Shown in pieces: positions 10,354-21,550 of a DNA stretch of 34,028 nt; positions within the stretch are counted from its first letter, which is position 1; each line of letters begins with the position of its first letter. A program made the position numbers and the translations under genes. This DNA is from Arenimonas metalli CF5-1 (GTDB lineage Bacteria > Pseudomonadota > Gammaproteobacteria > Xanthomonadales > Xanthomonadaceae), in the NCBI RefSeq assembly GCF_000747155.1, contig NZ_AVCK01000029.1, forward strand, positions 1 through 34,028, in the 5' to 3' direction. The notes below the pieces were generated by a model, which saw nothing but the letters and a program-made list of their open reading frames with translations, had not been told where the DNA came from and did no database searches.

Positions 10354-11091
10354 ATGGCCCCGACCCGTCGCATCCGCTGGCATCTCGCCTGGGCCCTGGC
10401 GCTCTGGCTGCCGCTGCAGGCCCTCGCCTACGACCAGAACCGGGTGGCCACCGACGACGCGGGCCGCCCGCTGCGCATCCAGGGCAGCGTGGTGGTGGTG
10501 GAGCCCGACATCGAGCTGACCGAGGTCACCGCCGGCGGCCTGCAGGAGCCCCGGCGGGAATGGTCGGAGGCGGCGCGTCGCCATTTCCCCGCCGCGGTGG
10601 CCCGCCTGCTCGACGAGGGCGGCACGGCCCGCCGGCCCGACTTCGACCTGCCCGATGACCTTGCGCCGGAGTCGCGCCTCGGACAGGTGGTGCGGCTCAA
10701 CGAAGCGGTGGCGACCAGCATCGCCGTCTACACGCGCAGCGGCAGCTACCTGGCGACCAAGGACCGGCGGCTGGACTGGACCCTCGGGCCTGGCGTCGAG
10801 ACCCTGCGCGAGGCCACGGGCGCCGACTACGCGCTGTTCACCTACATCCGCGACAGCTACGCCAGCAGCGGGCGCAAGGCGATGCGCGTGCTGGGCTTCC
10901 TGGCCGGCGCCGCGATGGGGGGCTACGTCGACATCGGCGGCGGCCAGCAGGTGGGCGTCGCCACCCTGGTCGACCTGCGCACCGGCCAGGTGGTCTGGTT
11001 CAACCTGATGTCGAACCAGTCCGGCGACCTGCGCGACGCCGAGGGCGCCGCCCAGACCGTGGACGACATGCTCTCGGGGCTGCCGCTGTGA
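10354..11091 (+). CDS. Exported protein of unknown function, first gene of an envelope operon
   Basis: I do not recognise a named family. The 245-residue product has a clear Sec signal (RRIR start, LAWALALWLPLQALA, cut after A25). The mature part has a beta-like N-terminal stretch VVVVEPDIELTEV, an alpha region with WSEAARRHFPAAVARLL, and a C-terminal half with ADYALFTYIRDSY, a Gly/Ala-rich stretch (about 177-200) and VATLVDLRTGQVVWFN. That last pattern recalls the alpha/beta fold of outer-membrane assembly lipoproteins (GNA1162/CsgG/TolB-N-like); this is inference only. AGGAGG lies just before the ATG at 10354. Its stop overlaps the GTG start of the protease gene by 4 bases (GTGA), so translation is probably coupled. 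It is divergent from the aminotransferase gene. Confidence 0.85.
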   Translation: MAPTRRIRWHLAWALALWLPLQALAYDQNRVATDDAGRPLRIQGSVVVVEPDIELTEVTAGGLQEPRREWSEAARRHFPAAVARLLDEGGTARRPDFDLPDDLAPESRLGQVVRLNEAVATSIAVYTRSGSYLATKDRRLDWTLGPGVETLREATGADYALFTYIRDSYASSGRKAMRVLGFLAGAAMGGYVDIGGGQQVGVATLVDLRTGQVVWFNLMSNQSGDLRDAEGAAQTVDDMLSGLPL

Positions 11092-12254
11092 AGCCGCGCC
11101 CCGCCCTGCTGCTGGCCGCCCTGCTGGCGCTCGCGGCGCCGGCGACGGCGGACGTGGACCCGGCGCGCCCGGGCCAGCGCCCGCCGGCCGGCAGCGACGA
11201 GGACGAACTCTGGTACGCGATGGACCGCGCCGAGCGCGACCTGCAGCAGCACCCGAGCCTGGTGCGCGATCCGGCGCTCAATGCCTACGTGCGCGGCGTC
11301 GCCTGCCGGGTCGCCGCCGACCACTGCGGCGACATGCGCGTCTACATCGTCGAGCAGCCGTGGTTCAACGCCTCGATGTCGCCCAACGGCATGATGATCG
11401 TCTGGACCGGCGCCCTGCTCCGCTTCCAGGACGAGGCGGAACTGGCGCTGGTGCTGGGCCACGAGTTCGCGCATTTCCGCCAGCGGCATTCGATCCAGCA
11501 GTGGCGGCGGGCCAAGCGCAGCGCCGCCTTCCTCGGCTCGTTCGGCCTGCTGGCCTGGGGCGGCGGCGCCGGTGCCGCCGGTTACCTGGCCAACATCGTC
11601 GGCGCCGCCAGCCTGTACCAGTTCTCGCGCGACGCCGAGCGCGAGGCCGACCGCATCGGCTTCGCGGTGGCCACCGGCCAGGGCTACGACGCCCACGCCG
11701 GCGCGCGGCTGTGGCAGCGCATGAAGGACGAGGAAGACGCACGCCGCTACGGCAAGCCGGTGCCGGTCTTCGCGAGCCACCCGAAGACCGCGGAGCGGCT
11801 CGAGGACGTGCGCAGTGCGGCCGACGCCAGCGGCCAGTCCTCGGGGGAGTCCGGCCGCGAGGCCTATCGCCTCGCGGTGCGCCCCTTCCTCGCGCACTGG
11901 CTGGAGCTGGAGCTGTCGCGACGCATGTACGACTCCTCGGTGCGCGTGATCACCGACTTGCGCAAGCACGCAGAACCGGAGCTGCAGGCCACCTACGCTT
12001 TCTACGAGGGCGAGGCCTACCGGCGCCGGGGCGACGAAGGCGACCTCGCCCGCGCCCACGCGCTTTATGCCGAAGCCATCGCCCTGCCCGTGCCGCCCGC
12101 GGCCGCCTACCGCGAGCACGGGCTTGCACTGCGCGACGCCGGCCGCCGCACCGACGCGGCGGCGGCGCTGCAGCGTTACCTTGAACTGGCGCCGGCGGCC
12201 GAGGACGCCGCCTTCATCCGCCACTACCTCGCCGAACTGGAGGCGTCGCCATGA
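11088..12254 (+). CDS. Periplasmic M48-family zinc metalloprotease with TPR-like tail
   Basis: A 388-residue exported peptidase. Seen: a signal peptide (cut after about A21), the zinc motif HEFAH at 125-129 and the third ligand region E184-R-E-A-D188, both in proper M48 arrangement, separated by a Gly/Ala-rich segment (about 148-172) that may touch the membrane. The C-terminal approximately 90 residues (YEGEAYRRRGD, AYREHGLALRDAGR) look like tetratricopeptide helices. This layout resembles BepA/YfgC, which handles stalled outer-membrane proteins, but BepA is longer; other M48 proteins such as LoiP fit too. The start is GTG, inside the GTGA overlap with the upstream gene. The downstream lipoprotein starts in an ATGA overlap. 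Confidence 0.92.
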   Translation: MKPRPALLLAALLALAAPATADVDPARPGQRPPAGSDEDELWYAMDRAERDLQQHPSLVRDPALNAYVRGVACRVAADHCGDMRVYIVEQPWFNASMSPNGMMIVWTGALLRFQDEAELALVLGHEFAHFRQRHSIQQWRRAKRSAAFLGSFGLLAWGGGAGAAGYLANIVGAASLYQFSRDAEREADRIGFAVATGQGYDAHAGARLWQRMKDEEDARRYGKPVPVFASHPKTAERLEDVRSAADASGQSSGESGREAYRLAVRPFLAHWLELELSRRMYDSSVRVITDLRKHAEPELQATYAFYEGEAYRRRGDEGDLARAHALYAEAIALPVPPAAAYREHGLALRDAGRRTDAAAALQRYLELAPAAEDAAFIRHYLAELEASP

Positions 12255-12844
12255 TCCGAGGGCTGCAGCGATGCGCGGCCATGGCCGCGGCCATCCTCCT
12301 GCTGGCCGCCTGCGCCAGTGGCGGCGCCGGCGGGCGGCTGCAGGAGGCAGGCGATGCGCGCGTGTTCGACCTGGCGCTGGACACCGACCTGGACTGGGCC
12401 CGCCTCAAGGCGCCGCGGCAGGAGCAGTGGACCATCGACGGCGCGCCGCTGAACCAGCTGCTGATCACCTCGCGCATCCGGCCGGGCGAGCATGTGTTCC
12501 TCGGCGCGCGGGAACGGCGCAGTCGCCCCGATGGCCCGTGGTTCCGGGAGGGCATGCGTCCTGACGAAGTGCGCGACCTCGTGCTCGACGGCCTGCGCGG
12601 TGGCGGCTGGGCGAACGTGCGCGGCAGCGCCCTGCGGCCGGCGAACTGGGGCCCGACCCCGGGCCTGCGCTTCGAACTGGCGCTCGACAACCCGGGCGGC
12701 CTGAAATACCGCGGCCTGGCCACGGCCGCCGAGCACGACGGCCGCCTGACCCTGCTGGTCTGGATCGCGCCGGCCGAGCACTACTACGGCCGGGACGCGG
12801 ACGCGGTGTCGCGGCTGTTCGACAGCCTGCGGTTCGTGGAGTAA
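12251..12844 (+). CDS. Putative lipoprotein, third gene of the M48 protease operon
   Basis: A 197-residue predicted lipoprotein: hydrophobic leader followed by a lipobox LLAAC with the lipidated cysteine at 21; the next residues (A, S) do not signal inner-membrane retention by the E. coli +2 rule. The mature part shows FREGMRPDEVRDLVLDGL, a FELALDNPGGLKYRGLA stretch and the ending YYGRDADAVSRLFDSLRF. No named family recognised. It starts in an ATGA overlap with the M48 gene, so the three proteins are likely made together and may work on the same envelope process. A GC-rich hairpin follows. Confidence 0.85.
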   Translation: MIRGLQRCAAMAAAILLLAACASGGAGGRLQEAGDARVFDLALDTDLDWARLKAPRQEQWTIDGAPLNQLLITSRIRPGEHVFLGARERRSRPDGPWFREGMRPDEVRDLVLDGLRGGGWANVRGSALRPANWGPTPGLRFELALDNPGGLKYRGLATAAEHDGRLTLLVWIAPAEHYYGRDADAVSRLFDSLRFVE

Positions 12845-12849
12845 GGCGA

Positions 12850-12872
12850 GGCCGGGGCATGGCGCCCCGGCC
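12850..12872. terminator. GC-rich hairpin between convergent genes
   Basis: A perfect 9-bp stem (GGCCGGGGC, 12850-12858, with 12864-12872) and a 5-nt loop lie between the stop codons of the convergent lipoprotein and cyclophilin genes. It is well placed as a bidirectional terminator, but no T run follows on either strand. Confidence 0.55.
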
Positions 12873-12884
12873 GGCCGGCGGGCC

Positions 12885-13394
<510 letters not shown>

Positions 13395-13502
13395 GGAAGG
13401 CTCCGGGAGGGGTGGCCGGGCGGGTCCCGGCGGGCCGCCTAGGATGCCACAGGCCTGCCGGCGCCAGCGTGCCTGAACAGGCATTCAGCAACCGTTTACC
13501 GC

Positions 13503-13508
13503 TATAAT
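13503..13508 (+). promoter_or_regulatory. Promoter -10 element for typA
   Basis: A perfect consensus TATAAT sits 50 bases before the typA start in GC-rich surroundings. No good -35 is seen at 16-18 bases; GCATTC (13481-13486, 16-base spacer) is the nearest. A short dyad GCCTG-AA-CAGGC (13471-13482) lies just upstream and could be an activator or repressor site. Confidence 0.6.
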
Positions 13509-13557
13509 CGCCGGCTTCCTTCAGCCACGAGCAGCGCGCCGCCAGGCGTCCATCCGC

Positions 13558-15399
<1,842 letters not shown>

Positions 15400-15429
15400 G
15401 CGCCGGCCCCGCCGCCCGACGCACCGGCC

Positions 15430-16197
15430 ATGACGGCCGAACTGTGGCTGCTGACCGCGATGGCCGGCTTCGCCGCCGGCCTGCTCGACAGCATCGTCGG
15501 CGGCGGCGGCCTGATCCTCACGCCCGCGATGCTGAACCTGCATCCGGGCCTGAACATCCTGCAGACCATCGCCACCCAGCGCACCAGTTCGCTGCTGGGC
15601 ACCAGCGTGGCGGCCTGGAACTATTTCCGGCACGTGGTGGTGCAGCGGCGCATCGTGCTGCCGGCGCTGGCGTCCGCCCTCGCCTTCTCGGCGATCGGCG
15701 TGCAGTTCGCCAAGCGCGCCGATCCCGAGCTGCTGAAGATGGCGGTGCTGGTCGTCTGCGTGCTGCTGGCGATCTACACGGTGCTGCGCAAGGACCTGGG
15801 CCAGCGCGAGGAACGCCGCTTCGCACCGCGCCATGAAGCCTGGGCCGCCGTGGCCGTCGGCGGCGCCTGCGGTTTCTACAACGGCCTGATCGGGCCGGGC
15901 ACGGGCACGCTGATGGTGTTCGCCTTCGTCAGCGTGATCGGCCTCGACTTCCTGAAGTCCTCCGCGGTCTCCAAGTCCACCAACGTCGCCGCCGACCTGA
16001 GCTCGTGGACGGTGCTGGCGCTGTCGGGCTACGTGGTGTGGCTGCTGGCGATCCCGCTGATCCTCGGCAACATGCTGGGCAGCTACGTGGGCAGCAAGCT
16101 GGCCATCCGGCAGGGCGACCGCTTCATCCGCATGGTGTTCCTGGCGGTGGTGCTGGCGCTGGTGGCGCGGCTGGCCTGGGGCGTTTTCTTCACCTGA
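15430..16197 (+). CDS. TSUP family (TauE/SafE) membrane transporter
   Basis: A 255-residue inner-membrane protein with about eight hydrophobic segments, of the sulfite exporter TauE/SafE (TSUP) family, which moves sulfite or other small anions. The two-repeat signature is visible: GLLDSIVGGGGLILTP near residue 18 in the first half and GFYNGLIGPGTGTLMVFAF near 150 in the second. The substrate cannot be read from sequence. It lies 30 bases after typA and may be read through from it; the functional link is unclear. Confidence 0.9.
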   Translation: MTAELWLLTAMAGFAAGLLDSIVGGGGLILTPAMLNLHPGLNILQTIATQRTSSLLGTSVAAWNYFRHVVVQRRIVLPALASALAFSAIGVQFAKRADPELLKMAVLVVCVLLAIYTVLRKDLGQREERRFAPRHEAWAAVAVGGACGFYNGLIGPGTGTLMVFAFVSVIGLDFLKSSAVSKSTNVAADLSSWTVLALSGYVVWLLAIPLILGNMLGSYVGSKLAIRQGDRFIRMVFLAVVLALVARLAWGVFFT

Positions 16198-16273
16198 CGC
16201 GCATTGCGGCGCGCGTCGGCGGACCCGATACTCGGCCGGCGGTGCGCCCTGCCCGCGCCAACGGATCCCCGCC

Positions 16274-17869
16274 ATGCGTCGTCTGCTTTCCCTCGCCCTG
16301 CTCCTCACGCTGGCGGCCTGCGGCAGCCCGCCGGCGCCCTCTTCCGAGTCGACCGACGCCCCGCCGGCCGCCGCCGCGGGTCCGGACGTGGAGGAGATGG
16401 ACGTCGCGCGGGCGAAGGCCGGCATGGACTCGGGCGAGCTGACTTCGGAAGCCCTGACGCGCGCCTACCTCGCCCGCATCGATGCGATCGACCGCGCGGG
16501 CCCGACCCTCCGCGCCGTGATCGAAACCAATCCCGCGGCGCTCGACGAGGCGCGTGCGCTCGACGCCGAGCGCGCGGCCGGCAAGCTGCGCGGTCCGCTG
16601 CACGGCATCCCGGTGCTGCTCAAGGACAACATCGATGCGGTCGGCATGGCCAACAGCGCCGGCTCGCTGGCGCTGGCCAACAACCAGCCCGCCGAGGACG
16701 CGTTCCTGGTCGCGCGGCTGCGCGCCGCGGGCGCGGTGATCCTGGGCAAGACCAACCTCAGCGAGTGGGCCAACTTCCGCTCCACCCGCTCCAGCTCGGG
16801 CTGGAGCTCGCGCGGCGGCCAGACCCGCAACCCCTACGTGCTGGACCGCAACCCCTGCGGGTCCAGCGCCGGCACCGGCAGCGCCATCGCCGCCAGCCTG
16901 GCCACCGTGGGCGTGGGCACCGAGACCGACGGCAGCATCATCTGCCCGTCGGCAGTGAACGGCCTGGTGGGCCTGAAGCCGACCGTGGGCGTGGTCAGCC
17001 GCGACGGCATCATCCCGATCTCGATCTCACAGGACACCGCCGGCCCGATGGGGCGCACCGTGGCCGACGTGGCGGCGCTGATGAACGCGCTGGCCGGCAT
17101 CGACGAGGCCGATCCGGCTTCCCACGCGGCCGCGGGCAACCTGCCGCCCGACTACGCCGCCGGCCTCGACGCCGGCGCGCTGGCCGGCAAGCGCCTCGGC
17201 GTGCTGCGGCAGGCCATGGGCTACCACCCGGGCGTGGACGCGAACGTCGAGGCCTCCATCGAAGCACTGCGCGCCGCCGGCGCCGAGGTCGTGGACGTGC
17301 GCATCGACACGCTCGGCCAGTGGGGCGCGGACGAGTTGCAGGTGCTGCTGTATGAATTCAAGGACGGCCTGAACGCCTACCTCGCCGGCCGCGAGGGCGT
17401 GCCCGGCTCGCTGGAGGCGCTGATCGCCTGGAACGAGGCGAACGCCGCCGAGGCGATGCCGTGGTTCGGGCAGGAGTTGTTCCTGCAGGCGCAGGCGAAG
17501 GGCGGCTTGGATTCGCCGGAGTACCTCCAGGCGCGCGACCGCATCCGCCGCCTCGCCGGCGAGGACGGCCTGCTGAAGGCGCTCGACGGCGAGCGCCTCG
17601 ACGCCATCATCGCGCCGGCCACCTCGCCGGCCTGGCCGACCGACTGGATCAATGGCGACCACTTCACCGGCGCCGGCTACGGCACGGCGGCGGTGGCGGG
17701 CACGCCCAGCCTGACCGTGCCCTCGGGCGAGGTGCAGGGCCTGCCGATCGGGCTGGTGTTCATGGGACGGCCCTACAGCGAGCCGGAGTTGCTGGCGATG
17801 GGCCATGCCTTTGAGCAGGCCACGAAGGCGCGCAAGCCGCCGCGCTACCTGCCGACGCTGGCGCCCTGA
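16274..17869 (+). CDS. Lipid-anchored amidase-signature enzyme
   Basis: A 531-residue member of the amidase signature family. The catalytic Ser-Ser-Lys triad is present: K117 in LLKDNID, S197 in NPCGSSAG and nucleophile S221 in TETDGSIICPS (spacing 24 between the serines, as remembered for FAAH). The start has a lipoprotein signal with lipobox LAAC and lipidated C16, followed by a Pro/Ser/Ala linker to about residue 38. Thus the enzyme should act outside the cytoplasm, unlike GatA. Substrate unknown (peptide amides or other amides). No gatB/gatC is next to it. A hairpin terminator follows. Confidence 0.92.
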   Translation: MRRLLSLALLLTLAACGSPPAPSSESTDAPPAAAAGPDVEEMDVARAKAGMDSGELTSEALTRAYLARIDAIDRAGPTLRAVIETNPAALDEARALDAERAAGKLRGPLHGIPVLLKDNIDAVGMANSAGSLALANNQPAEDAFLVARLRAAGAVILGKTNLSEWANFRSTRSSSGWSSRGGQTRNPYVLDRNPCGSSAGTGSAIAASLATVGVGTETDGSIICPSAVNGLVGLKPTVGVVSRDGIIPISISQDTAGPMGRTVADVAALMNALAGIDEADPASHAAAGNLPPDYAAGLDAGALAGKRLGVLRQAMGYHPGVDANVEASIEALRAAGAEVVDVRIDTLGQWGADELQVLLYEFKDGLNAYLAGREGVPGSLEALIAWNEANAAEAMPWFGQELFLQAQAKGGLDSPEYLQARDRIRRLAGEDGLLKALDGERLDAIIAPATSPAWPTDWINGDHFTGAGYGTAAVAGTPSLTVPSGEVQGLPIGLVFMGRPYSEPELLAMGHAFEQATKARKPPRYLPTLAP

Positions 17870-17882
17870 GGGGAACCGCAAA

Positions 17883-17906
17883 CGGCCGGCGCCAAGGCGC
17901 CGGCCG
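17883..17906. terminator. Bidirectional hairpin between amidase and DAHP synthase genes
   Basis: An 11-bp perfect inverted repeat (17883-17893 with 17896-17906) with AA between the arms lies between the two convergent stop codons. It is GC-rich with no clear T run, so termination strength is uncertain, but the position fits a shared terminator. Confidence 0.6.
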
Positions 17907-17918
17907 CATCGGCGCGCC

Positions 17919-19313
17919 TCAGGCCTGGGCCGGGCGCGACAGCTGGCCCTGCTTGCGCACGATCAGCATGGCGATTTCGAGCGACTGCTCGTAGTTCAGG
18001 CGCGGGTCCACCGTCGAGCGGTACGCGCGCTCGAGGTCGATGTCGGTGAGGTCGCGGGCGCCGCCCGTGCACTCGGTGACGTTTTCGCCGGTCAGCTCCA
18101 GGTGCACGCCGCCCAGGCGGGTGCCTGCGGCCGCGTGCAGCTCGAAGCTGGCCTCGACTTCGCCGCGGATGTTGTCGAAGCGGCGGGTCTTGAAGCCGTT
18201 GCTGGTGCTTTCGGTGTTGCCGTGCATCGGGTCGCAGATCCACAGCACCCGGCGGCCTTCCTTGCGGATGGCATCGAGCAGCGGCGGCAGCTGGGTGACG
18301 ACCTTGGCCGCACCCATGCGGTGGATGTAGCTCAGGCGGCCCGGCTCGTTTTCTGGGTTGAGCACGTCGGTCAGGCGCAGCAGCTGGTCGGGCGTGACCG
18401 AAGGACCGATCTTCACCGCGATTGGGTTGCGGATGCCGCGGAAATACTCGGTGTGCGCGCCATCGAGCGCGGCCGTACGCATGCCGATCCACGGGAAGTG
18501 CGTGGACAGGTTGAACCAGCCCCACTGGCGCGGCACCTGGCGCGTCAGCGCCTCTTCGTACGGCAGCAGCAGGGCTTCGTGCGAGGTGTAGAAATCGGCG
18601 CGGTTGAGGTTGTGCAGCGCCTCGCCGGCGATGGTCTCCATGAAGCGAACGGCATCGCCCACCGCCGCGACCATCTTCTGGTACTCATCCGACAGCGGCG
18701 AGTGGCCGACCCAGCCCAGGTCCCAGTACTCGGGATGGTGCAGGTCGGCGAAGCCGCCATCGACCAAGGCACGGACGAAGTTCATCGTCATCGCCGAACG
18801 GGCGTGGCCCTTCACCATCCGGCGCGGATCCGGCGTGCGCGCCTCGGCGGTGAATTCAGGCTGGTTGATGAAGTCGCCGCGGTAGCTCGGCAGCGACACC
18901 CCGCCCCGCTCCTCGGTGTCGGCCGAGCGCGGCTTGGCGTACTGGCCGGCGAAGCGGCCCACGCGCACCACCGGCAGGCGCAGGCCGTGCACGAGCACCA
19001 GGCTCATCTGCAGCAGCACCTTGAGGCGGTTGGAAATCAGCCCGGACTCGCAGTCGCCGAAGCTCTCGGCGCAGTCGCCGCCCTGCAGGAGGAAGCGCTT
19101 GCCATCCTGCGCCTCGGCGAGCTGCTTCTTGAGCGCCAGGATCTCCCAGGAGGTCACCAGCGGCGGCAGGCGGCCCAGTTCGTCCTGCACCTGCGCGAGC
19201 GCGGCGGGGTCGGGGTAGGTCGGCTGCTGGCTCGCAATGCGGCCACGCCAGCTGGCCGGCGTCCAATCGCCGGGCACTGACACGGGCTGCAAGTTGCGAT
19301 CGCTGGCGCTCAT
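17919..19313 (-). CDS. 3-deoxy-7-phosphoheptulonate synthase, class II
   Basis: The first enzyme of the shikimate pathway joins phosphoenolpyruvate and erythrose 4-phosphate. The 464-residue protein is of the plant-like class II type (DAHP_synth_2), not the approximately 350-residue AroF/G/H type. Seen: LLQGGDCAESFGD with the metal-binding Cys, VGRFAGQYAKPRS, the SPSYRGDFIN-like block, KIGPSV, WICDPMHGNT with the metal His, and GGVHLELTGENVTEC. The start at 19313 (MSASDRN) is chosen for family length; an in-frame ATG at 19346 would add 11 residues. No other aro gene is beside it. Confidence 0.95.
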   Translation of the reverse strand: MSASDRNLQPVSVPGDWTPASWRGRIASQQPTYPDPAALAQVQDELGRLPPLVTSWEILALKKQLAEAQDGKRFLLQGGDCAESFGDCESGLISNRLKVLLQMSLVLVHGLRLPVVRVGRFAGQYAKPRSADTEERGGVSLPSYRGDFINQPEFTAEARTPDPRRMVKGHARSAMTMNFVRALVDGGFADLHHPEYWDLGWVGHSPLSDEYQKMVAAVGDAVRFMETIAGEALHNLNRADFYTSHEALLLPYEEALTRQVPRQWGWFNLSTHFPWIGMRTAALDGAHTEYFRGIRNPIAVKIGPSVTPDQLLRLTDVLNPENEPGRLSYIHRMGAAKVVTQLPPLLDAIRKEGRRVLWICDPMHGNTESTSNGFKTRRFDNIRGEVEASFELHAAAGTRLGGVHLELTGENVTECTGGARDLTDIDLERAYRSTVDPRLNYEQSLEIAMLIVRKQGQLSRPAQA

Positions 19314-19485
19314 CGGGGTTCCGTTCTGGGAGTGGAGGGAAATCATGCCACAGCGTCGCCGCGGCGGTGTCAGGACGCTGTGTTGGTGGCCGCGCATCCG
19401 CGGGCACGAGGATCCGAAGCGCCGGCGACGGTCCCCGCCTCGCGTACGCGGCGAAGTGCGGCGCTACGCGCCGATGGGCTTGGGC

Positions 19486-19998
19486 TCAGGCGCGGCGGCG
19501 CAGGGCGGCCCATAGCGCGCCAACGCCCAGGCCGATGAACCACACCAACGTCCAGGCCGGCATCGACACGCCGAGGAAGGTCCAGTCGACCTTGGCGCAT
19601 TCACCGGATCCTTGCAGCACCTTGGACAGCGCATTCATCGGACCCATGGCTTCGACCATGTAGTCCAGGCCCATGCTGCTGCAGAGCGGCACCTCGCTGG
19701 GCGGCAGCGACTGCAGCCAGACGTGGCGGCCGGCCACGCCGGCGCCCGCGCCCGCGGCGATGAAAGCCAGCACGCCGTAGACGCCGCGGCCGATGCGACC
19801 GCGCGGCGAATGCAGGCCGCCCACGAGGAACACCACGCCGAGCACGGCGAACGCGATGCGCTGCAGGATGCACAGCGGGCACGGCATCATCAGCATGCCG
19901 AACTGCACGTACAGCGCGTAGCCGATCAGGCCGAAACAAAGCACGAACCCGGTGAGGTACTGCGCGCGGAAGGTCCAGGCGAAGGGATTGGCTTTCAT
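19486..19998 (-). CDS. dsbB: Disulfide bond formation protein DsbB
   Basis: DsbB reoxidises DsbA and passes electrons to quinone. The 170-residue protein has four membrane segments and both redox cysteine pairs: C40-P-L-C43 in the first periplasmic loop and C106/C134 in the second (E. coli C41/C44 and C104/C130). A conserved Arg follows the first pair (LQRIAF). It is 123 bases downstream of rplQ, past terminator hairpins, so it is probably transcribed on its own. Confidence 0.95.
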   Translation of the reverse strand: MKANPFAWTFRAQYLTGFVLCFGLIGYALYVQFGMLMMPCPLCILQRIAFAVLGVVFLVGGLHSPRGRIGRGVYGVLAFIAAGAGAGVAGRHVWLQSLPPSEVPLCSSMGLDYMVEAMGPMNALSKVLQGSGECAKVDWTFLGVSMPAWTLVWFIGLGVGALWAALRRRA

Positions 19999-20053
19999 CT
20001 CGGGGTCCGGTGGCGGGGTGGTCAGGTTACACAGACCGCGCTCGCGCGGCGAA

Positions 20054-20098
20054 GTTTCCGGGGCCGGAAACGAAGACCCCGGCCGGGGCCGGGGTCTT
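20054..20098 (-). terminator. Tandem hairpins after rplQ
   Basis: Two adjacent perfect hairpins follow the rplQ stop: an 11-bp stem (20073-20083 with 20088-20098, 4-nt loop) and an 8-bp stem GTTTCCGG/CCGGAAAC (20054-20061 with 20064-20071). On the minus strand the first is followed by CGTTTCC, a short T stretch that is also part of the second stem. This is the likely end of the alpha operon. Confidence 0.75.
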
Positions 20099-20121
20099 GG
20101 TGTGTTGCGTGTGCCGCTGCC

Positions 20122-20502
20122 TTACTCGGCGTCGGCCGCCGACTGCGGACGATCCACCAGTTCGACGTAGGCCATCGGGGCGTTGTCGCCCGGACGGAAG
20201 CCGCACTTGAGGATGCGCAGGTAGCCGCCGGGACGGGCCTGGTAACGCGGGCCCAGCTCGACGAAGAGCTTGCCGACCGCTTCCTTGTCGCGCAGGCGGG
20301 ACATGGCCAGGCGACGGTTCGCCACGCCATCGGTCTTGCCGATGGTGATGAGCGGCTCGGCGACGCGGCGCAGTTCCTTGGCCTTGGGCAGGGTGGTGCG
20401 GATCAGTTCGTGCTTGATCAGGGACGCAGCCATGTTGCTGAACATCGCTTCGCGATGCGCGCTGGTACGGCTGAATTTGCGTCCGGAGTTCTGGTGGCGC
20501 AT
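20122..20502 (-). CDS. rplQ: 50S ribosomal protein L17
   Basis: L17 sits near the peptide exit tunnel of the large subunit. The 126-residue product begins [20 protein letters not shown], the family signature, and contains [18 protein letters not shown] and the basic core; the C-terminal tail (about 117-126) is acidic. It is the last gene of the alpha operon, 29 bases after rpoA, and is followed by tandem hairpins. Confidence 0.98.
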   Translation of the reverse strand: MRHQNSGRKFSRTSAHREAMFSNMAASLIKHELIRTTLPKAKELRRVAEPLITIGKTDGVANRRLAMSRLRDKEAVGKLFVELGPRYQARPGGYLRILKCGFRPGDNAPMAYVELVDRPQSAADAE

Positions 20503-20531
20503 GGTCGTGGTTCCTTAGTGAATTACCGGGC

Positions 20532-21527
20532 TCAGCCCAGCATGCCCTGCTGCAGGCCGGCCGGCGGCCAGTTCTCCAGCTTCATGCCGAGGGACAAGCC
20601 GCGCTGTGCCAGCACTTCCTTGATCTCGGTGAGCGACTTCTTGCCCAGGTTCGGGGTCTTGAGCAGCTCGACCTCGGTGCGCTGGATCAGGTCGCCGATG
20701 TAGTAGATGTTCTCGGCCTTGAGGCAGTTGGCCGAACGCACCGTCAGCTCCAGGTCGTCGATCGGGCGCAGCAGCACCGGATCGATGCCCGTGGCGGACG
20801 GCTTGGCGGCGCTGCGGTCGCGCTGGGTGAAGTCGCCGAACACCGACAGCTGGTCCGTGAGGATGTCAGCGGCCGTGCGGATGGCGTCTTCGGCGTCGAT
20901 CGTGCCGTTGGTCTCGATCTCGAGCACCAGCTTGTCCAGGTCGGTGCGCTGCTCCACGCGGGCCGCTTCCACGGCATACGCGACGCGGCGGACCGGCGAG
21001 AAGGTCGCGTCCAGCACCAGTCGGCCGATCGCACGGGACTCTTCGTCCGGGCGGCGGCGATCGGCGGCCGGCTGGTAGCCGAAACCGCGCTCGATCTTCA
21101 GGCGCATGTTCAGCGCCGTGTCCTTGGTGAGGTGGGCGATCACGTGGTCGCCGTTCAGGATCTCGACGTTGTGGTCGGTCTTGATGTCGGCGGCGGTGAC
21201 GATGCCCGGGCCCTTCTTCTGCAGGGTCAGCGTGGTGTGGTCCACGTTGTGCATGCGGATGGCCACGTCCTTGAGGTTCAGCAGGACTTCGAGCACGTCC
21301 TCCTGCAGGCCCTCGACGGTGGTGTACTCGTGCAGCACGCCATCGATCTCGACTTCCGTGATGGCGAAGCCGGGGATCGAGGACAGGAGCACGCGACGCA
21401 GCGCGTTGCCCAGCGTGTGGCCATAGCCGCGCTCCAGCGGCTCGATGACCACCTTGGCGCGGTTGGAACCGAGTCGTTCAATGTGCGGGCCGCGCGGACG
21501 CAGCACCTGGGTGGCGGTAACCGTCAT
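20532..21527 (-). CDS. rpoA: DNA-directed RNA polymerase subunit alpha
   Basis: The alpha subunit nucleates RNA polymerase assembly and binds UP elements and activators. The 331-residue protein has the N-terminal dimerisation domain ([20 protein letters not shown] near 32-51) and the C-terminal domain with LRSAN-like [10 protein letters not shown] and [14 protein letters not shown]. Two starts are possible: TTG at 21533 (AGGAG 5 bases upstream) and ATG at 21527 (11 bases). The ATG is chosen because its product, [11 protein letters not shown], matches the xanthomonad N-terminus as I remember it, though the spacing would suit the TTG. Confidence 0.97.
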   Translation of the reverse strand: MTVTATQVLRPRGPHIERLGSNRAKVVIEPLERGYGHTLGNALRRVLLSSIPGFAITEVEIDGVLHEYTTVEGLQEDVLEVLLNLKDVAIRMHNVDHTTLTLQKKGPGIVTAADIKTDHNVEILNGDHVIAHLTKDTALNMRLKIERGFGYQPAADRRRPDEESRAIGRLVLDATFSPVRRVAYAVEAARVEQRTDLDKLVLEIETNGTIDAEDAIRTAADILTDQLSVFGDFTQRDRSAAKPSATGIDPVLLRPIDDLELTVRSANCLKAENIYYIGDLIQRTEVELLKTPNLGKKSLTEIKEVLAQRGLSLGMKLENWPPAGLQQGMLG

Positions 21528-21550
21528 GGTCAAGGTGTCTCCTGGGAGGA

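Noticed and set aside
8040-10658. An 872-residue plus-strand frame opposite mdh and the aminotransferase
   Set aside because: Both real genes have complete catalytic motifs on the minus strand; the frame shows His/Arg/Gly-rich nonsense.
19314-19485. REP-like or regulatory structure between dsbB and DAHP synthase genes
   Set aside because: GC-rich partial palindromes are present around 19440-19475 but none is long or clean enough to name; no gene is seen.
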